A stretch of DNA of 32,381 nucleotides from positions 1-32,381 of the forward strand of contig JAKOWB010000317.1 of NCBI GenBank assembly GCA_029781795.1, read 5' to 3'. The notes under the pieces were generated by a model. That model did not search any database, was not told the DNA's origin, and was given only the letters and a program-made list of their open reading frames with translations. This DNA comes from Pseudomonadota bacterium (lineage in GTDB: Bacteria; Pseudomonadota; Alphaproteobacteria; Kiloniellales; JACOMY01). Positions 1 to 8,355 of this stretch are shown here, in pieces. A program made the position numbers and the translations under genes. How positions within the stretch are numbered: position 1 is the first letter of the stretch; each line of letters starts with the position of its first letter.

Positions 1-145
1 GTACCGCATGCCGCTGCAGGGCCTCTATCTCTGCGGCTCCTCCACCCACCCCGGCGGCGGTGTCATGGCCGCACCCGGCGCCAACTGCGCGCGCGAGGTG
101 CTGCGCGACCTCGGCGCCAGGCAGACCGTGAGGCCGGCGCTATGA
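1..145 (+). CDS. FAD-dependent phytoene-desaturase-like oxidoreductase, C-terminal end (partial)
   Basis: Only the last 47 codons are in the window; the frame enters at base 2 and stops with TGA at 143-145. The peptide contains [15 protein letters not shown] followed by MAAPGANCA, the C-terminal FAD-contacting signature of phytoene dehydrogenase/CrtI-like flavoproteins. The next gene ends in a very similar block ([15 protein letters not shown]), so two related flavoproteins sit in tandem. The stop overlaps the next start as ATGA (142-145), so translation is probably coupled. The substrate is unknown. Enzymes of this fold next to amine-degradation genes need not act on carotenoids, and no carotenoid gene is visible here. 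Confidence 0.8.
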   Translation, partial: YRMPLQGLYLCGSSTHPGGGVMAAPGANCAREVLRDLGARQTVRPAL

Positions 146-1677
146 GCTACGACGTCGTCGTCATCGGCGGTGGGCACAACGGGCTGGTCGCCGCCGCGCG
201 CCTGGCCAAGGCCGGCCGGCGCACGCTGCTGCTGGAAGCGGGGGAGAGGCTCGGCGGCCTCGCCGGCGCGCGCCTGCTGGACGGCGTGGAGATCCCCGCC
301 GCCGCGCACCTGGTCTATGCGCTGCACCCGGCCGTCGAGCGCGGGCTGGACCTGCAGCGCCACGGCCTCGCCTGGACTCACCGCCATCTGCCGACGACAG
401 CGCTGGATCCGGCGAACCGTGCCGTCACGCTGGGCGCGGAGGGCGCGTCGGGCGTGTCCACCGCCGATGCGGCTGCCTGGGCGGCACTGGAGCAGCGGCT
501 GCTGCGCTTCGCCGGCGCCCTGGCGCCGCTGCGCGAGACGGCGCCGCCGCGCCTGGTCGGCGGCGGCTGGGGCGACCGCTGGGCGCTGATGAAGCTGGGC
601 CTGACGCTGCGCCGCCTGGGCAAGACGGAGCTGCGGGAGTTCCTGCGCGTCGTGCTGCTGAACGCCGCCGATATCCTGAACGACGGCCTGGAGGACCCGC
701 TGCTGAAGGCGGCGCTGGCCTGGGACGCGCTGGTCGGCACGCACCTCGCGCCGCGCTCGCCGGGCGGCGTGCTGGCCTGGCTCTACCGCCTCTCCGGCCG
801 CGCCGGTGGCGCCGCGCCCCTGGCCCTGCCCAGGGGCGGCGTGCCGGGGCTGGTCGCGGCGCTGGCAGCCTCCGCCAAGGCGTCGGGCGCCGAGCTGCGG
901 ACGGCGGCGCCGGTCGCCCGCATCCTGGCCGATGCCGACAGGGTCGGTGGCGTGGTGCTGGCCTCCGGCGAGGAGATCGCCGCCAAGGCCATCCTCTGCA
1001 CCACCGATCCGAAGCGTACCTTCCTGGAGTTCCTCGGCCCCGCGCAGCTCGATACCGGCTTCCAGCGCGCCGTGCGCCACATCCGCGCGCGCGGCCAGGT
1101 GGCCAAGCTCGACCTGCTGGCGCGCGACCTGCCGCCGGCGCTGGCCGAGGCCGGCAGGAAGGGTCGCATCCTGCTGCTGGAAAGCCTCGACCGGATGGAG
1201 GAGTCCTTCGATGCCGCCAAGTACGGCGACGCGCCGGTGCAGCTCGGTGCCGAGCTGCTGCTGCCGACCCTGCTGGGCGCGACCGAGGCCGGCGGGCGCC
1301 AGCATCTCTCGCTGCTGCTGACCTATGCGCCGACCGCGCCGCGCGCCGGGGCGGAGGCGACGCGTGCCGCGATCCAGGCCCAGGCCTTGGCGCTGCTCGA
1401 CCAGCGCTTTCCCGGTACCTCGGCGGCGGTCAGCGCCAGCAGCCTGCTGCTGCCGGGCGACCTCGCCGCCGCGCAGGGCGTGACCGGCGGCGACTGGCAC
1501 CACGGCGAGACCACGATCGAGCAGCTCTTCACGCTGCGCCCGGTGGCGGCGGCATCGCGCTATCGCGCGCCGCTCGGCGGGCTCTACCTCGGCGGCGCCG
1601 GGGCGCACCCCGGCGGCCATGTCACGGGCCTGCCCGGCTGGAACGCCGCGGCCGCCCTGCTGGAGGACAAGGCATGA
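142..1677 (+). CDS. FAD-dependent phytoene-desaturase-like oxidoreductase
   Basis: A 511-residue flavoprotein. The N-terminus is a Rossmann FAD-binding motif ([15 protein letters not shown], residues 4-18) followed by [13 protein letters not shown], where the Glu binds the FAD ribose. The C-terminal FAD contact is [17 protein letters not shown]. Length and both end motifs fit the CrtI/phytoene dehydrogenase-like superfamily (COG1233). It starts inside the stop of the preceding paralogue (ATGA at 142) and its own TGA overlaps the ATG of the GcvT-like gene at 1674, so the three genes form a translationally coupled unit. That context suggests desaturation or oxidation of a methylated small molecule rather than carotenoid synthesis; this is inference. 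It is probably cytosolic, as no signal peptide is seen. Confidence 0.87.
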   Translation: MSYDVVVIGGGHNGLVAAARLAKAGRRTLLLEAGERLGGLAGARLLDGVEIPAAAHLVYALHPAVERGLDLQRHGLAWTHRHLPTTALDPANRAVTLGAEGASGVSTADAAAWAALEQRLLRFAGALAPLRETAPPRLVGGGWGDRWALMKLGLTLRRLGKTELREFLRVVLLNAADILNDGLEDPLLKAALAWDALVGTHLAPRSPGGVLAWLYRLSGRAGGAAPLALPRGGVPGLVAALAASAKASGAELRTAAPVARILADADRVGGVVLASGEEIAAKAILCTTDPKRTFLEFLGPAQLDTGFQRAVRHIRARGQVAKLDLLARDLPPALAEAGRKGRILLLESLDRMEESFDAAKYGDAPVQLGAELLLPTLLGATEAGGRQHLSLLLTYAPTAPRAGAEATRAAIQAQALALLDQRFPGTSAAVSASSLLLPGDLAAAQGVTGGDWHHGETTIEQLFTLRPVAAASRYRAPLGGLYLGGAGAHPGGHVTGLPGWNAAAALLEDKA

Positions 1678-2888
1678 GCGCCCCCACCACGACAATCCAG
1701 CACGACCGCGACCACTGGCGCACGACGCTGCGCGAGAGCCCCTTCCACGCCCGCCTCGCGCCGCTGAACATCCGGCACAACTGGATCGGCTGGGCCGGCT
1801 ACCTCTCGGCCAATGCCTACTACGAGGAGTCGATCGAGTACTTCGCCCTGCGCAACCAGGCGACGCTCTACGACCTCTCGCCGATGATCAAGTACGCCTT
1901 CCGCGGGCCGGAGGCGGAGGCCTGCCTCAACCGCATCGTCACGCGCGACGTGCGCAAGCAGAAGCCCGGCCGCGTCTCCTACAGCGTCTGGTGCGATGAC
2001 GAAGGGCATGTGCTGGACGACGGCACGATCTTCCGCTTCGGTCCCGACGAGTTCCGCCTCTGCTGCCAGGAGCGGCACCTGCCCTGGTTCCTGGATTCGG
2101 CGCGCGGCTTCGACGTCAGGGTGGAGGAGGTGACCGACCAGGTCGCCGGCCTGGCGCTGCAGGGGCCCTGCTCGGCCGCCATCCTGCGCCGCCTCGGCCT
2201 CGCCGAGGTCGAGCGCCTGAAGCCCTTCGACCTGGTTCGCGCCGCCATCGGCTCGCTGAAGCTGGAGCTTTCGCGCACCGGCTTCACCGGCGACCTCGGC
2301 TACGAGCTCTGGGTCGACCCGGCCGACGCGCTGGCGCTGTGGGACTGCCTGATGGAGGCGGGCGCCGACTACGGCCTGCGCCCCATGGGCTCCAACGCGC
2401 TGAACCTGGCGCGGCTGGAGGGCGGCTTCATCATGCCGAAGGTGGAGTTCGTGCCGGCGGCGCAGGCCCTGCGTCAGCGCGGCCGCTCGCCCTTCGAACT
2501 GGCGCAGGAGCGCCAGGTCGACTTCGCCAAGGGGCCCTTCAACGGGCGCCGCGCGCTGCTGGCCGAGCAGGCCGCCGGCTCGCGCTACGTCCTCGTCCCG
2601 CTGGAGCTGGAGGGACACAAGATCGTCGCCGGCTCGCTCGCCTATCACCGGCAGAAGAAGGAGATCGGCTTCCTCACCTCCGCCGCCTGGTCGCCGACGG
2701 TGAAGCGCGCCATCGCCTTCGCCAGCCTGAAGCGGCCCTACGGGGATACGGTGAAGGACGATCTCTGGGTCGAGGTCTATGTGCAGAAGGAGCTGAAGTG
2801 GGACAAGGTCATGGCCCGCGCCAAGGTGGTGGGCCGCCCCTTCTTCGATCCGCCACGGCGCAAGGCGACGCCGCCAGGCGACTTCTGA
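1674..2888 (+). CDS. GcvT-family aminomethyltransferase / folate-dependent demethylase-like protein
   Basis: A 404-residue protein of the glycine-cleavage T-protein fold. Conserved T-protein features are present: LALQGPCSAAILRRLG near residue 160, the folate-pocket segment GFTGDLGYELWVDP near 203-216, and a C-terminal barrel with LVPLELEGHKI and EIGFLTSAAWSPT. Proteins of this family transfer a one-carbon unit from an amine, sulfonium or methoxy donor to tetrahydrofolate; relatives include GcvT, DmdA, LigM and the C-terminal half of dimethylglycine and sarcosine dehydrogenases. No GcvH or GcvP is present, so a role as a stand-alone demethylase paired with the upstream flavoproteins is more likely than glycine cleavage. 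The start overlaps the upstream stop (ATGA). Confidence 0.85.
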   Translation: MSAPTTTIQHDRDHWRTTLRESPFHARLAPLNIRHNWIGWAGYLSANAYYEESIEYFALRNQATLYDLSPMIKYAFRGPEAEACLNRIVTRDVRKQKPGRVSYSVWCDDEGHVLDDGTIFRFGPDEFRLCCQERHLPWFLDSARGFDVRVEEVTDQVAGLALQGPCSAAILRRLGLAEVERLKPFDLVRAAIGSLKLELSRTGFTGDLGYELWVDPADALALWDCLMEAGADYGLRPMGSNALNLARLEGGFIMPKVEFVPAAQALRQRGRSPFELAQERQVDFAKGPFNGRRALLAEQAAGSRYVLVPLELEGHKIVAGSLAYHRQKKEIGFLTSAAWSPTVKRAIAFASLKRPYGDTVKDDLWVEVYVQKELKWDKVMARAKVVGRPFFDPPRRKATPPGDF

Positions 2889-2990
2889 CGCTCGGAGGAT
2901 GGCCGCCGGCCGCCAGTTGCGTCCATAAGCTGCCTGCACTAGTCTCCCGCCGCCTGTTGAACAGTCATCCAAGAAGCCCCAAGCCCCGCC

Positions 2991-5063
2991 ATGTGCGCCC
3001 ATCGCCTCGACCCGCTGCTGCGGCCCCAGTCCATCGCCATCCTGGGGGCCTCGACGCGGCCCGGCAGCGTCGGCAACACGCTGATCCAGCAGATCAAGCA
3101 CGGCGGCTATGCCGGCCGGCTCTACCCGGTGAACCCGCGCTACGAGGCGATCGAGGGCATCAAGTGCTACCCCTCGCTCGCCGAGCTGCCCGAGGTGCCG
3201 GAGCACGTGGCCTTCGCGGTACCCAACGCGGCGATCGAGGAGAGCCTCGAGCAGGCCCTCGCCCTCGGCATCCGCGCCGGCACCATGGTCTCCAGCCTCT
3301 ACCTGGAGGGCGACCGGGAGCCGCCGCTCACCGAGCGGGTGCGCCAGCGCTGCCGCGAGACCGGCTTCATCCTGCTGGGCGGCAACTGCATGGGCTTCTA
3401 CAACTTCGAGAGTGGCCTGTGGATGTGCGGCTTCCACACCCGCAAGGTGCATCGCGCCGGCGGCGTCACGCTGCTCTCGCACTCCGGCTCGGCGCTCTGC
3501 TCGATGGTCGATGCCGAGGCGCGGCTGGACTACAACTACGTCGTCTCGCCGGGGCAGGAGCTGAACTGCACCCTGGCCGACTACATGGACTTCGCGCTGG
3601 AGCAGCCCTCGACGCGGGTCATCGCCCTCTTCATGGAGACCGCGCGCGATCCCGACGGCTTCGTCGCCGCGCTGGAGAAGGCGCAGCGCAAGCGCATCCC
3701 CGTGGTGGCGCTGAAGGTCGGCCGCACCGAGGAGAGCGCCAAGCTCGCCACCTCCCACTCCGGCGCGCTGGTCGGCGACGACGGCGCCTACCAGGCGCTG
3801 TTCGAGCGCTATGGCGTGCACCGCGTGCGCTCGATCGACGAGCTGGTCTTCGCCGCACTCTTCTTCGAGCGCTTCCCCAACATCGGCCCCGGCGGCCTCG
3901 CCTCGATCCACGATTCGGGCGGCGAGCGCGAGCTCTTCATGGACCTGGCGCATGACGCCGGCGTGCCCTTCGCCAGGATCAGCGCCGAGACCACGGCACG
4001 CCTGGCGGCGCGTCTGGAACACGGCCTGCCGCCGGTCAATCCCTGCGACGCCTGGGGCACCGGCAACGACGCCGAGGGCATCTTCAGCGACTGCTTCGTC
4101 GCGCTGGTGGAGGACCCGGACACCGCCATCGGCGTGGTGCTCTGCGACCGCAGCGCCGAGGGCGTGGTCAACACCATGAGCCCCTCGGTCGCCCGCCGCG
4201 CCCTGCGCAGCGCCGGCGGCAAGCCGGTCATCATCTGCTCCAACCACCAGGGCAGCGGCGATTCCGCCCAGACCCTGACGCTGCAGCAGGAAGGCATCGT
4301 CACCATGGACGGCGCGCCGCAGTTCCTGCGCGCCGTGCGGGCGCTGTTCGACCACCGCGACTTCCAGGGGCCGGGCGCCGCGCCGGCGGTCGATCCCGCC
4401 ATGGTCGCCAAGTGGAAGGCGCGCCTCAAGGGCGCCGGCACGCTGGACGAGACCGTCTCGCTGGAGCTGATGCAGGACTTCGGCCTCCCCACCGTGCCGC
4501 GCCGCATCGTCTCGACCCGCGCCGAGGCGCTGGCCGCCGCCGCGTCCTTCAACGGGCCGGTGGTGGTGAAGACGGCCATGCCCGGCATCGCCCACAAGTC
4601 CGAGGTCGGCGGCGTCAAGCTGAACCTCGGCGGCGAGGCCGCGGTCGGCGCGGCCTATGACGACCTGGCCGCGCGCCTCGGCCCCACCGTGCTGGTGGCG
4701 CCGATGGCGGCCAAGGGCGTGGAGATGATCCTCGGCGTCACGCGCGATGCGCAGTTCGGCCCGACCCTGGTCATCGGCTCCGGCGGCGTGCTGGCCGAGG
4801 CGCTGAAGGACGTGGTGCTGGCCCGTCCGCCCTTCGACGCCGCCTGGGCGGCCCGGCTGATCGACCGCCTGAAGCTGCGCACGCTGCTCGACGGCTTCCG
4901 CGGCACGCCCAAGGCGGATGTGGCGAGCTTCGCCGCGGCCGCCGCGCGCCTCTCGGCCCTCGCCGTGGCGCTGGCCGACGTGGTGAAGGAGATCGACATC
5001 AACCCCGTGATCGTCGGCCCGACGGGCTGCGTCGCGGTTGACGCACTGGTCGTCGCCGGCTGA
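2991..5063 (+). CDS. ADP-forming acyl-CoA synthetase (acetate-CoA ligase family), fused alpha-beta type
   Basis: A 690-residue protein in the usual order for NDP-forming acyl-CoA synthetases: CoA-binding Rossmann domain (SIAILGASTRPGSVGNT, residues 14-30), succinyl-CoA-ligase-like flavodoxin domains with the phosphohistidine segment SHSGALVGDDGAYQ (His256), and a C-terminal ATP-grasp domain (VVVKTAMPGIAHKSEVGGVK, then KEIDINPVIV near the end). It would interconvert an acid plus CoA and ATP with acyl-CoA plus ADP and phosphate. No GNAT domain is fused. It follows the GcvT-like gene by 102 bases and precedes the aminotransferase by 37, so it may activate the acid left after deamination. No strong ribosome-binding site is visible before the ATG. 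Confidence 0.88.
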   Translation: MCAHRLDPLLRPQSIAILGASTRPGSVGNTLIQQIKHGGYAGRLYPVNPRYEAIEGIKCYPSLAELPEVPEHVAFAVPNAAIEESLEQALALGIRAGTMVSSLYLEGDREPPLTERVRQRCRETGFILLGGNCMGFYNFESGLWMCGFHTRKVHRAGGVTLLSHSGSALCSMVDAEARLDYNYVVSPGQELNCTLADYMDFALEQPSTRVIALFMETARDPDGFVAALEKAQRKRIPVVALKVGRTEESAKLATSHSGALVGDDGAYQALFERYGVHRVRSIDELVFAALFFERFPNIGPGGLASIHDSGGERELFMDLAHDAGVPFARISAETTARLAARLEHGLPPVNPCDAWGTGNDAEGIFSDCFVALVEDPDTAIGVVLCDRSAEGVVNTMSPSVARRALRSAGGKPVIICSNHQGSGDSAQTLTLQQEGIVTMDGAPQFLRAVRALFDHRDFQGPGAAPAVDPAMVAKWKARLKGAGTLDETVSLELMQDFGLPTVPRRIVSTRAEALAAAASFNGPVVVKTAMPGIAHKSEVGGVKLNLGGEAAVGAAYDDLAARLGPTVLVAPMAAKGVEMILGVTRDAQFGPTLVIGSGGVLAEALKDVVLARPPFDAAWAARLIDRLKLRTLLDGFRGTPKADVASFAAAAARLSALAVALADVVKEIDINPVIVGPTGCVAVDALVVAG

Positions 5064-5100
5064 GGGTGGCTAGGCTGGCGGCGCAGCAAGGGAGAGCCAG

Positions 5101-6483
5101 ATGACCGCGCAACCCAATGACCTGACCGCCAAGTTCCGCCATCTGCTGCACCCCTGGGAGCATCTGGGCAGCCACCCGACGCAGAACCGCCTGCTGATCG
5201 AGCGCGGCGAGGGCGTCTTCGTCTACGACCGCGAGGGGCGGAAGCTCTACGACGGGCCGGCCGGCATGTGGTGCATGCAGATCGGCCACGGCCGCAAGGA
5301 AATCGCCGAGACCATGGCCGAGCAGGCCTTGAAGCTCGCCTACTACAGCCCCTGGGGCCTCGGCAACGTGCCGGCGACCGAGCTGGCGGCGAAGCTGGCG
5401 AGCCTGTCGCCCGGCGACTGCAACACCGTGCTCTTCACCACCGGCGGCTCGACCGCGGTGGACACGGCGCTGCGCTTCGTCTCGCTCTACAACAACGTCA
5501 AGGGCCGGCCGGAGAAGAAGCACATCATCAGCCGCGAGGCGGCCTACCACGGCTCGACCTATCTCTCCGCCTCCTGCACCGGCAAGGACCGCGAGAAGAA
5601 CTTCTTCGACTTCGAGACCGGGCGCATCCACCGCATCTCCTCGCCCGATCCCTACCGCCGCCCGGCCGGCATGAGCCTGGAGGCCTTCACCGCGCATCTG
5701 CTGGCCGAGTTCGAGGCCAAGATCCTGGAGATCGGTCCGGACAAGGCCGCCGCCTTCATCGCCGAGCCCATCCAGGCCTCGGGCGGCGTGATCGTGCCGC
5801 CGCCGGGCTACCTCAAGGGCATGCACGCGCTCTGCCGCAAGCACGACCTGCTCTACATCTCGGACGAGGTGGTGACGGCCTTCGGGCGCCTCGGCCACTG
5901 GTTCGCCTCGGAGGAGGTCTTCGGCATCCAGCCCGACATCGTCACGGTGGCCAAGGGCATCACCTCGGGCTACGTGCCGCTGGGCGCGGCGCTGGTCTCC
6001 GACCGCGTGCTGGAGGAGATCAAGGGCGAGAAGGGGCAGGGGGTCAACTTCTACCACGGCTATACCTACTTCGGGCATCCCGTGGCCACCGCCGTGGCGC
6101 TGAAGAACATCGAGATCATGGAGCGCGAGCACATTCTCGAGCATGTGCGCGAGGTCGGCCCCTACTTCCAGGCGCAGCTCAGGACACTCAGCGACATTCC
6201 CATCGTCGGCGACGTGCGGGGCATGGGCCTGATGGCCTGCGTCGAGTGCGTCATCAGCCGCGATTCCAAGGAGCCGCTGAAGCTCGACAAGGCGATCGGC
6301 CGGCGCATCGACGAGCATGCCGAGCGCCTCGGCCTCATCGTCCGGCCGCTGATCAACATGTGCGTGCTCTCGCCGCCGCTGATCGTCACGCGCAGCCAGA
6401 TCGACGAGATCGTCGAGATCCTGCGCAAGTCGATCCTGCTGGCCATGGACGACGTGCGGCGCGAAGGCCTGTGGCAGGGGTAG
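5101..6483 (+). CDS. Class III PLP-dependent aminotransferase
   Basis: A 460-residue fold-type I aminotransferase of the omega-amino-acid/taurine/putrescine class. The cofactor-binding Asp lies in ISDEVVTAFGRLG (Asp255) and the Schiff-base lysine is Lys285 in VTVAKGITSGYVPLGA. TTGGSTAVDTALR (residues 113-125) supplies the phosphate loop. A good ribosome-binding site (AGGGAGAG) precedes the ATG. The enzyme would move an amino group from a terminal amine to pyruvate or 2-oxoglutarate; the amine donor cannot be told from sequence. It is flanked by the acyl-CoA synthetase and a PuuB-like amine oxidase, in keeping with amine catabolism. Confidence 0.9.
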   Translation: MTAQPNDLTAKFRHLLHPWEHLGSHPTQNRLLIERGEGVFVYDREGRKLYDGPAGMWCMQIGHGRKEIAETMAEQALKLAYYSPWGLGNVPATELAAKLASLSPGDCNTVLFTTGGSTAVDTALRFVSLYNNVKGRPEKKHIISREAAYHGSTYLSASCTGKDREKNFFDFETGRIHRISSPDPYRRPAGMSLEAFTAHLLAEFEAKILEIGPDKAAAFIAEPIQASGGVIVPPPGYLKGMHALCRKHDLLYISDEVVTAFGRLGHWFASEEVFGIQPDIVTVAKGITSGYVPLGAALVSDRVLEEIKGEKGQGVNFYHGYTYFGHPVATAVALKNIEIMEREHILEHVREVGPYFQAQLRTLSDIPIVGDVRGMGLMACVECVISRDSKEPLKLDKAIGRRIDEHAERLGLIVRPLINMCVLSPPLIVTRSQIDEIVEILRKSILLAMDDVRREGLWQG

Positions 6484-6493
6484 AGGCCGATCA

Positions 6494-6630
6494 AACGACC
6501 CTCTCCCTTGGGAGAGGGTGCGAGCAAAGCGAGCGGGTGAGGGATTTTGTCAACGTCCTTGCCGGCAGCACCAACTTCCCTCACCCGGCGGTCTTCGCCC
6601 GCCACCCTCCCCCAAGGGGGAGGGTTCGTT
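6494..6630. repeat. Long imperfect inverted repeat, alphaproteobacterial palindromic element
   Basis: Two arms of about 50 bases (6494-6543 and 6578-6630) are imperfect reverse complements and enclose a spacer of about 34 bases. Each arm carries its own small palindrome: CCCTCTCCCTTGGGAGAGGG on the left and CCCTCCCCCAAGGGGGAGGG on the right. It fills the gap between the aminotransferase and the FAD oxidoreductase. A shorter copy of the same core lies at 29018-29042. Such elements are common between genes in alphaproteobacteria; in RNA this one would fold into a long hairpin that could attenuate or stabilise the transcript. Confidence 0.75.
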
Positions 6631-6649
6631 ACCGGGGCCCAGCCGTTCC

Positions 6650-7993
6650 ATGACCCTCAGCACCCTCTACCACGCGAACCTCTACGAGAAGCCGGCGGTG
6701 CCCTCCTACTGGGAGGCGACGGCGCCGCCGCCGCCCGCTGACAACGGCCCGCTGAGCGGCGAGCAGTCCTGCGAGGTCGCGGTGATCGGCGGCGGCTACT
6801 GCGGGCTTTCGGCCGCCTATCACCTGGCCAAGGACCACGGCCGCGACGTGCGCGTGCTGGAGGCGAACCACCTGGGCTGGGGCGCCTCGGGCCGCAACGG
6901 CGGCTTCGTCTGCTTCCCGGCCGGCAAGCTCGGCCTCGAGGCCATGGTGGCGAAGTACGGGCAGGAGGCGACGCAGGCCTATCTGCAGAGCCAGCTCGAC
7001 GCCGTCGACCTGGTCGACGCCCTGGGCCGCGAGGAGGGCATCGACTACGACCGCCAGGGCCACGGCTTCTATGACGTGGCGCACCGGCCCGAGGCGGCGG
7101 CCGGCCTGCCGGCCTATGCCGAGGGCCTGAAGCGCTTCGGCGTGCCGACGCGCCTCATGTCGAAGGCGGAGTTCGACGCCGAGGGCCATCGCGGCAGCGA
7201 GCAGTTCGGCGCCGTCCACATCCAGCGCGGCTTCGGCCTGCATCCGCTGAAGTTCCACCGCGGCCTCGCCGCCGCGGCGCTGAAGCGCGGCGCCATCGTC
7301 CACGGCAACTCGCTGGTGGAGCGCTGGGAGACGACAGGCGGCGCGCACCGCCTGGTCACCGCCGGCGGCAGCCTCAAGGCGAAGCAGGTCATCATCGCCA
7401 CCAACGGCTACATCCGCGAGGGCTTGCAGCCGGCGCTCGACGGCCGCGTGCTGCCGGCGCTCTCCAACATCGTCACCACGCGCCCGCTGACCGCCGCGGA
7501 GCTGGCGGCGGAGAACTTCGTCAACGAATCGCCGCTCTTCAACACCCGCCGGCTGCTCTTCTACTACCGCATCCTCAAGGACAAGCGCCTGCTGTTCGGC
7601 GCGCGCGGCGACACCGACGGCTCGCCGGCCTCGGCGGCGCGGATGCGCGCCTGGCTGACCCGCCGCCTGGGCGAGGTCTTCCCCGCCTTCGCCGGAGCCG
7701 AGACCACGCACTTCTGGCGCGGCCTGGTGACGCTCGCCGCGACCAAGATGCCGGCGGTGGGGCGCCTGCCGGACGACCGCAGCGTCTTCTTCGCCTATGG
7801 CTGCCACGGCAACGGCGTGAACACCATGCCCTGGGCCGGGCAGGCGCTGGCGAAGCTGGCGGCCGGCGCCAACCGCGACGAGGACGTGGTGCCGGCGCCG
7901 ATCCTCGGCCTCTCGCCGCGCTTCCCCTTCCCGGCGCTCCGGCGCTTCTATCTGAAGGCCGCCTACCTCTACTACGGACTGAAGGACCGCTGA
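6650..7993 (+). CDS. FAD-dependent amine oxidoreductase (DAO family, PuuB-like)
   Basis: A 447-residue protein. The start is set at ATG 6650 because the longer frame (from 6518) would translate the intergenic repeat. The N-terminus YWEATAPPPP matches the lead segment of gamma-glutamylputrescine-oxidase-like enzymes, followed by the FAD motif VAVIGGGYCGLSAAYHLA (residues 43-60) and GWGASGRNGGFVC. The C-terminus has FAYGCHGNGVNTMPWAGQ, the second FAD contact of D-amino-acid-oxidase-type flavoproteins. It would oxidise a primary or secondary amine to an aldehyde or imine, giving H2O2 and an amine or ammonia. Its stop overlaps the cupin start by one base, so the two are coupled. Confidence 0.88.
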   Translation: MTLSTLYHANLYEKPAVPSYWEATAPPPPADNGPLSGEQSCEVAVIGGGYCGLSAAYHLAKDHGRDVRVLEANHLGWGASGRNGGFVCFPAGKLGLEAMVAKYGQEATQAYLQSQLDAVDLVDALGREEGIDYDRQGHGFYDVAHRPEAAAGLPAYAEGLKRFGVPTRLMSKAEFDAEGHRGSEQFGAVHIQRGFGLHPLKFHRGLAAAALKRGAIVHGNSLVERWETTGGAHRLVTAGGSLKAKQVIIATNGYIREGLQPALDGRVLPALSNIVTTRPLTAAELAAENFVNESPLFNTRRLLFYYRILKDKRLLFGARGDTDGSPASAARMRAWLTRRLGEVFPAFAGAETTHFWRGLVTLAATKMPAVGRLPDDRSVFFAYGCHGNGVNTMPWAGQALAKLAAGANRDEDVVPAPILGLSPRFPFPALRRFYLKAAYLYYGLKDR

Positions 7994-8352
7994 TGGCCAA
8001 CACCGGACGCACCATCATCCGCCGCGCCGAGCGGCAGTGGGGCCCCTACGACCTGGAGGGGCCGGAGCAGCCCGGCTGGGGCCTGATCCCCCTCAGCTAC
8101 GAGCGGGGGCCGCCGCAGCGCAGCGGGCAGGGCACCTATCTGATGAAGATCCCGCCGGGCGGCGAGACCATCGCGCACGACCATGAGGGCTACGAGGACT
8201 TCATCATCCTGGAGGGCGAGCTGATCGACGACGACGGCACGGTGATCCGCGCCGGCGACGTCGTGACCTATGCCCCCGGAAGCCACCACAACAGCCGCAG
8301 CGAGACCGGCTGCAGCATCCTCGTCGTCGAGTGGTTCCGGCAGAAGGAGTGA
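7993..8352 (+). CDS. Small single-domain cupin protein
   Basis: A 119-residue single cupin. Motif 1 is GGETIAHDHEGYEDFIILEG, with metal ligands His62, His64 and Glu68; motif 2 gives His98 in YAPGSHHNSR. A complete 3-His/1-Glu metal site is therefore present. It begins one base inside the stop of the amine oxidase and is followed three bases later by the amidotransferase, so the three genes are almost certainly co-translated. Many PuuB clusters contain a cupin-bearing protein (PuuR is an HTH-cupin regulator), but this one has no HTH. It could be a metal-dependent enzyme or a sensor; the function is not known. Confidence 0.8.
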   Translation: MANTGRTIIRRAERQWGPYDLEGPEQPGWGLIPLSYERGPPQRSGQGTYLMKIPPGGETIAHDHEGYEDFIILEGELIDDDGTVIRAGDVVTYAPGSHHNSRSETGCSILVVEWFRQKE

Positions 8353-8355
8353 GCC

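Noticed and set aside
2889..2990. Sigma-70 promoter before the acyl-CoA synthetase (TTGCGT, 17-base spacer, TAGTCT)
   Set aside because: Both boxes are poor matches, and the gap is short enough for readthrough; it was not annotated.
1584..4595. Very long minus-strand open frame (about 1000 codons)
   Set aside because: It is antisense to the GcvT-like and acyl-CoA synthetase genes, has low-complexity Arg/Ala/Gly/Gln composition typical of GC-rich shadow frames, and no recognisable domain.
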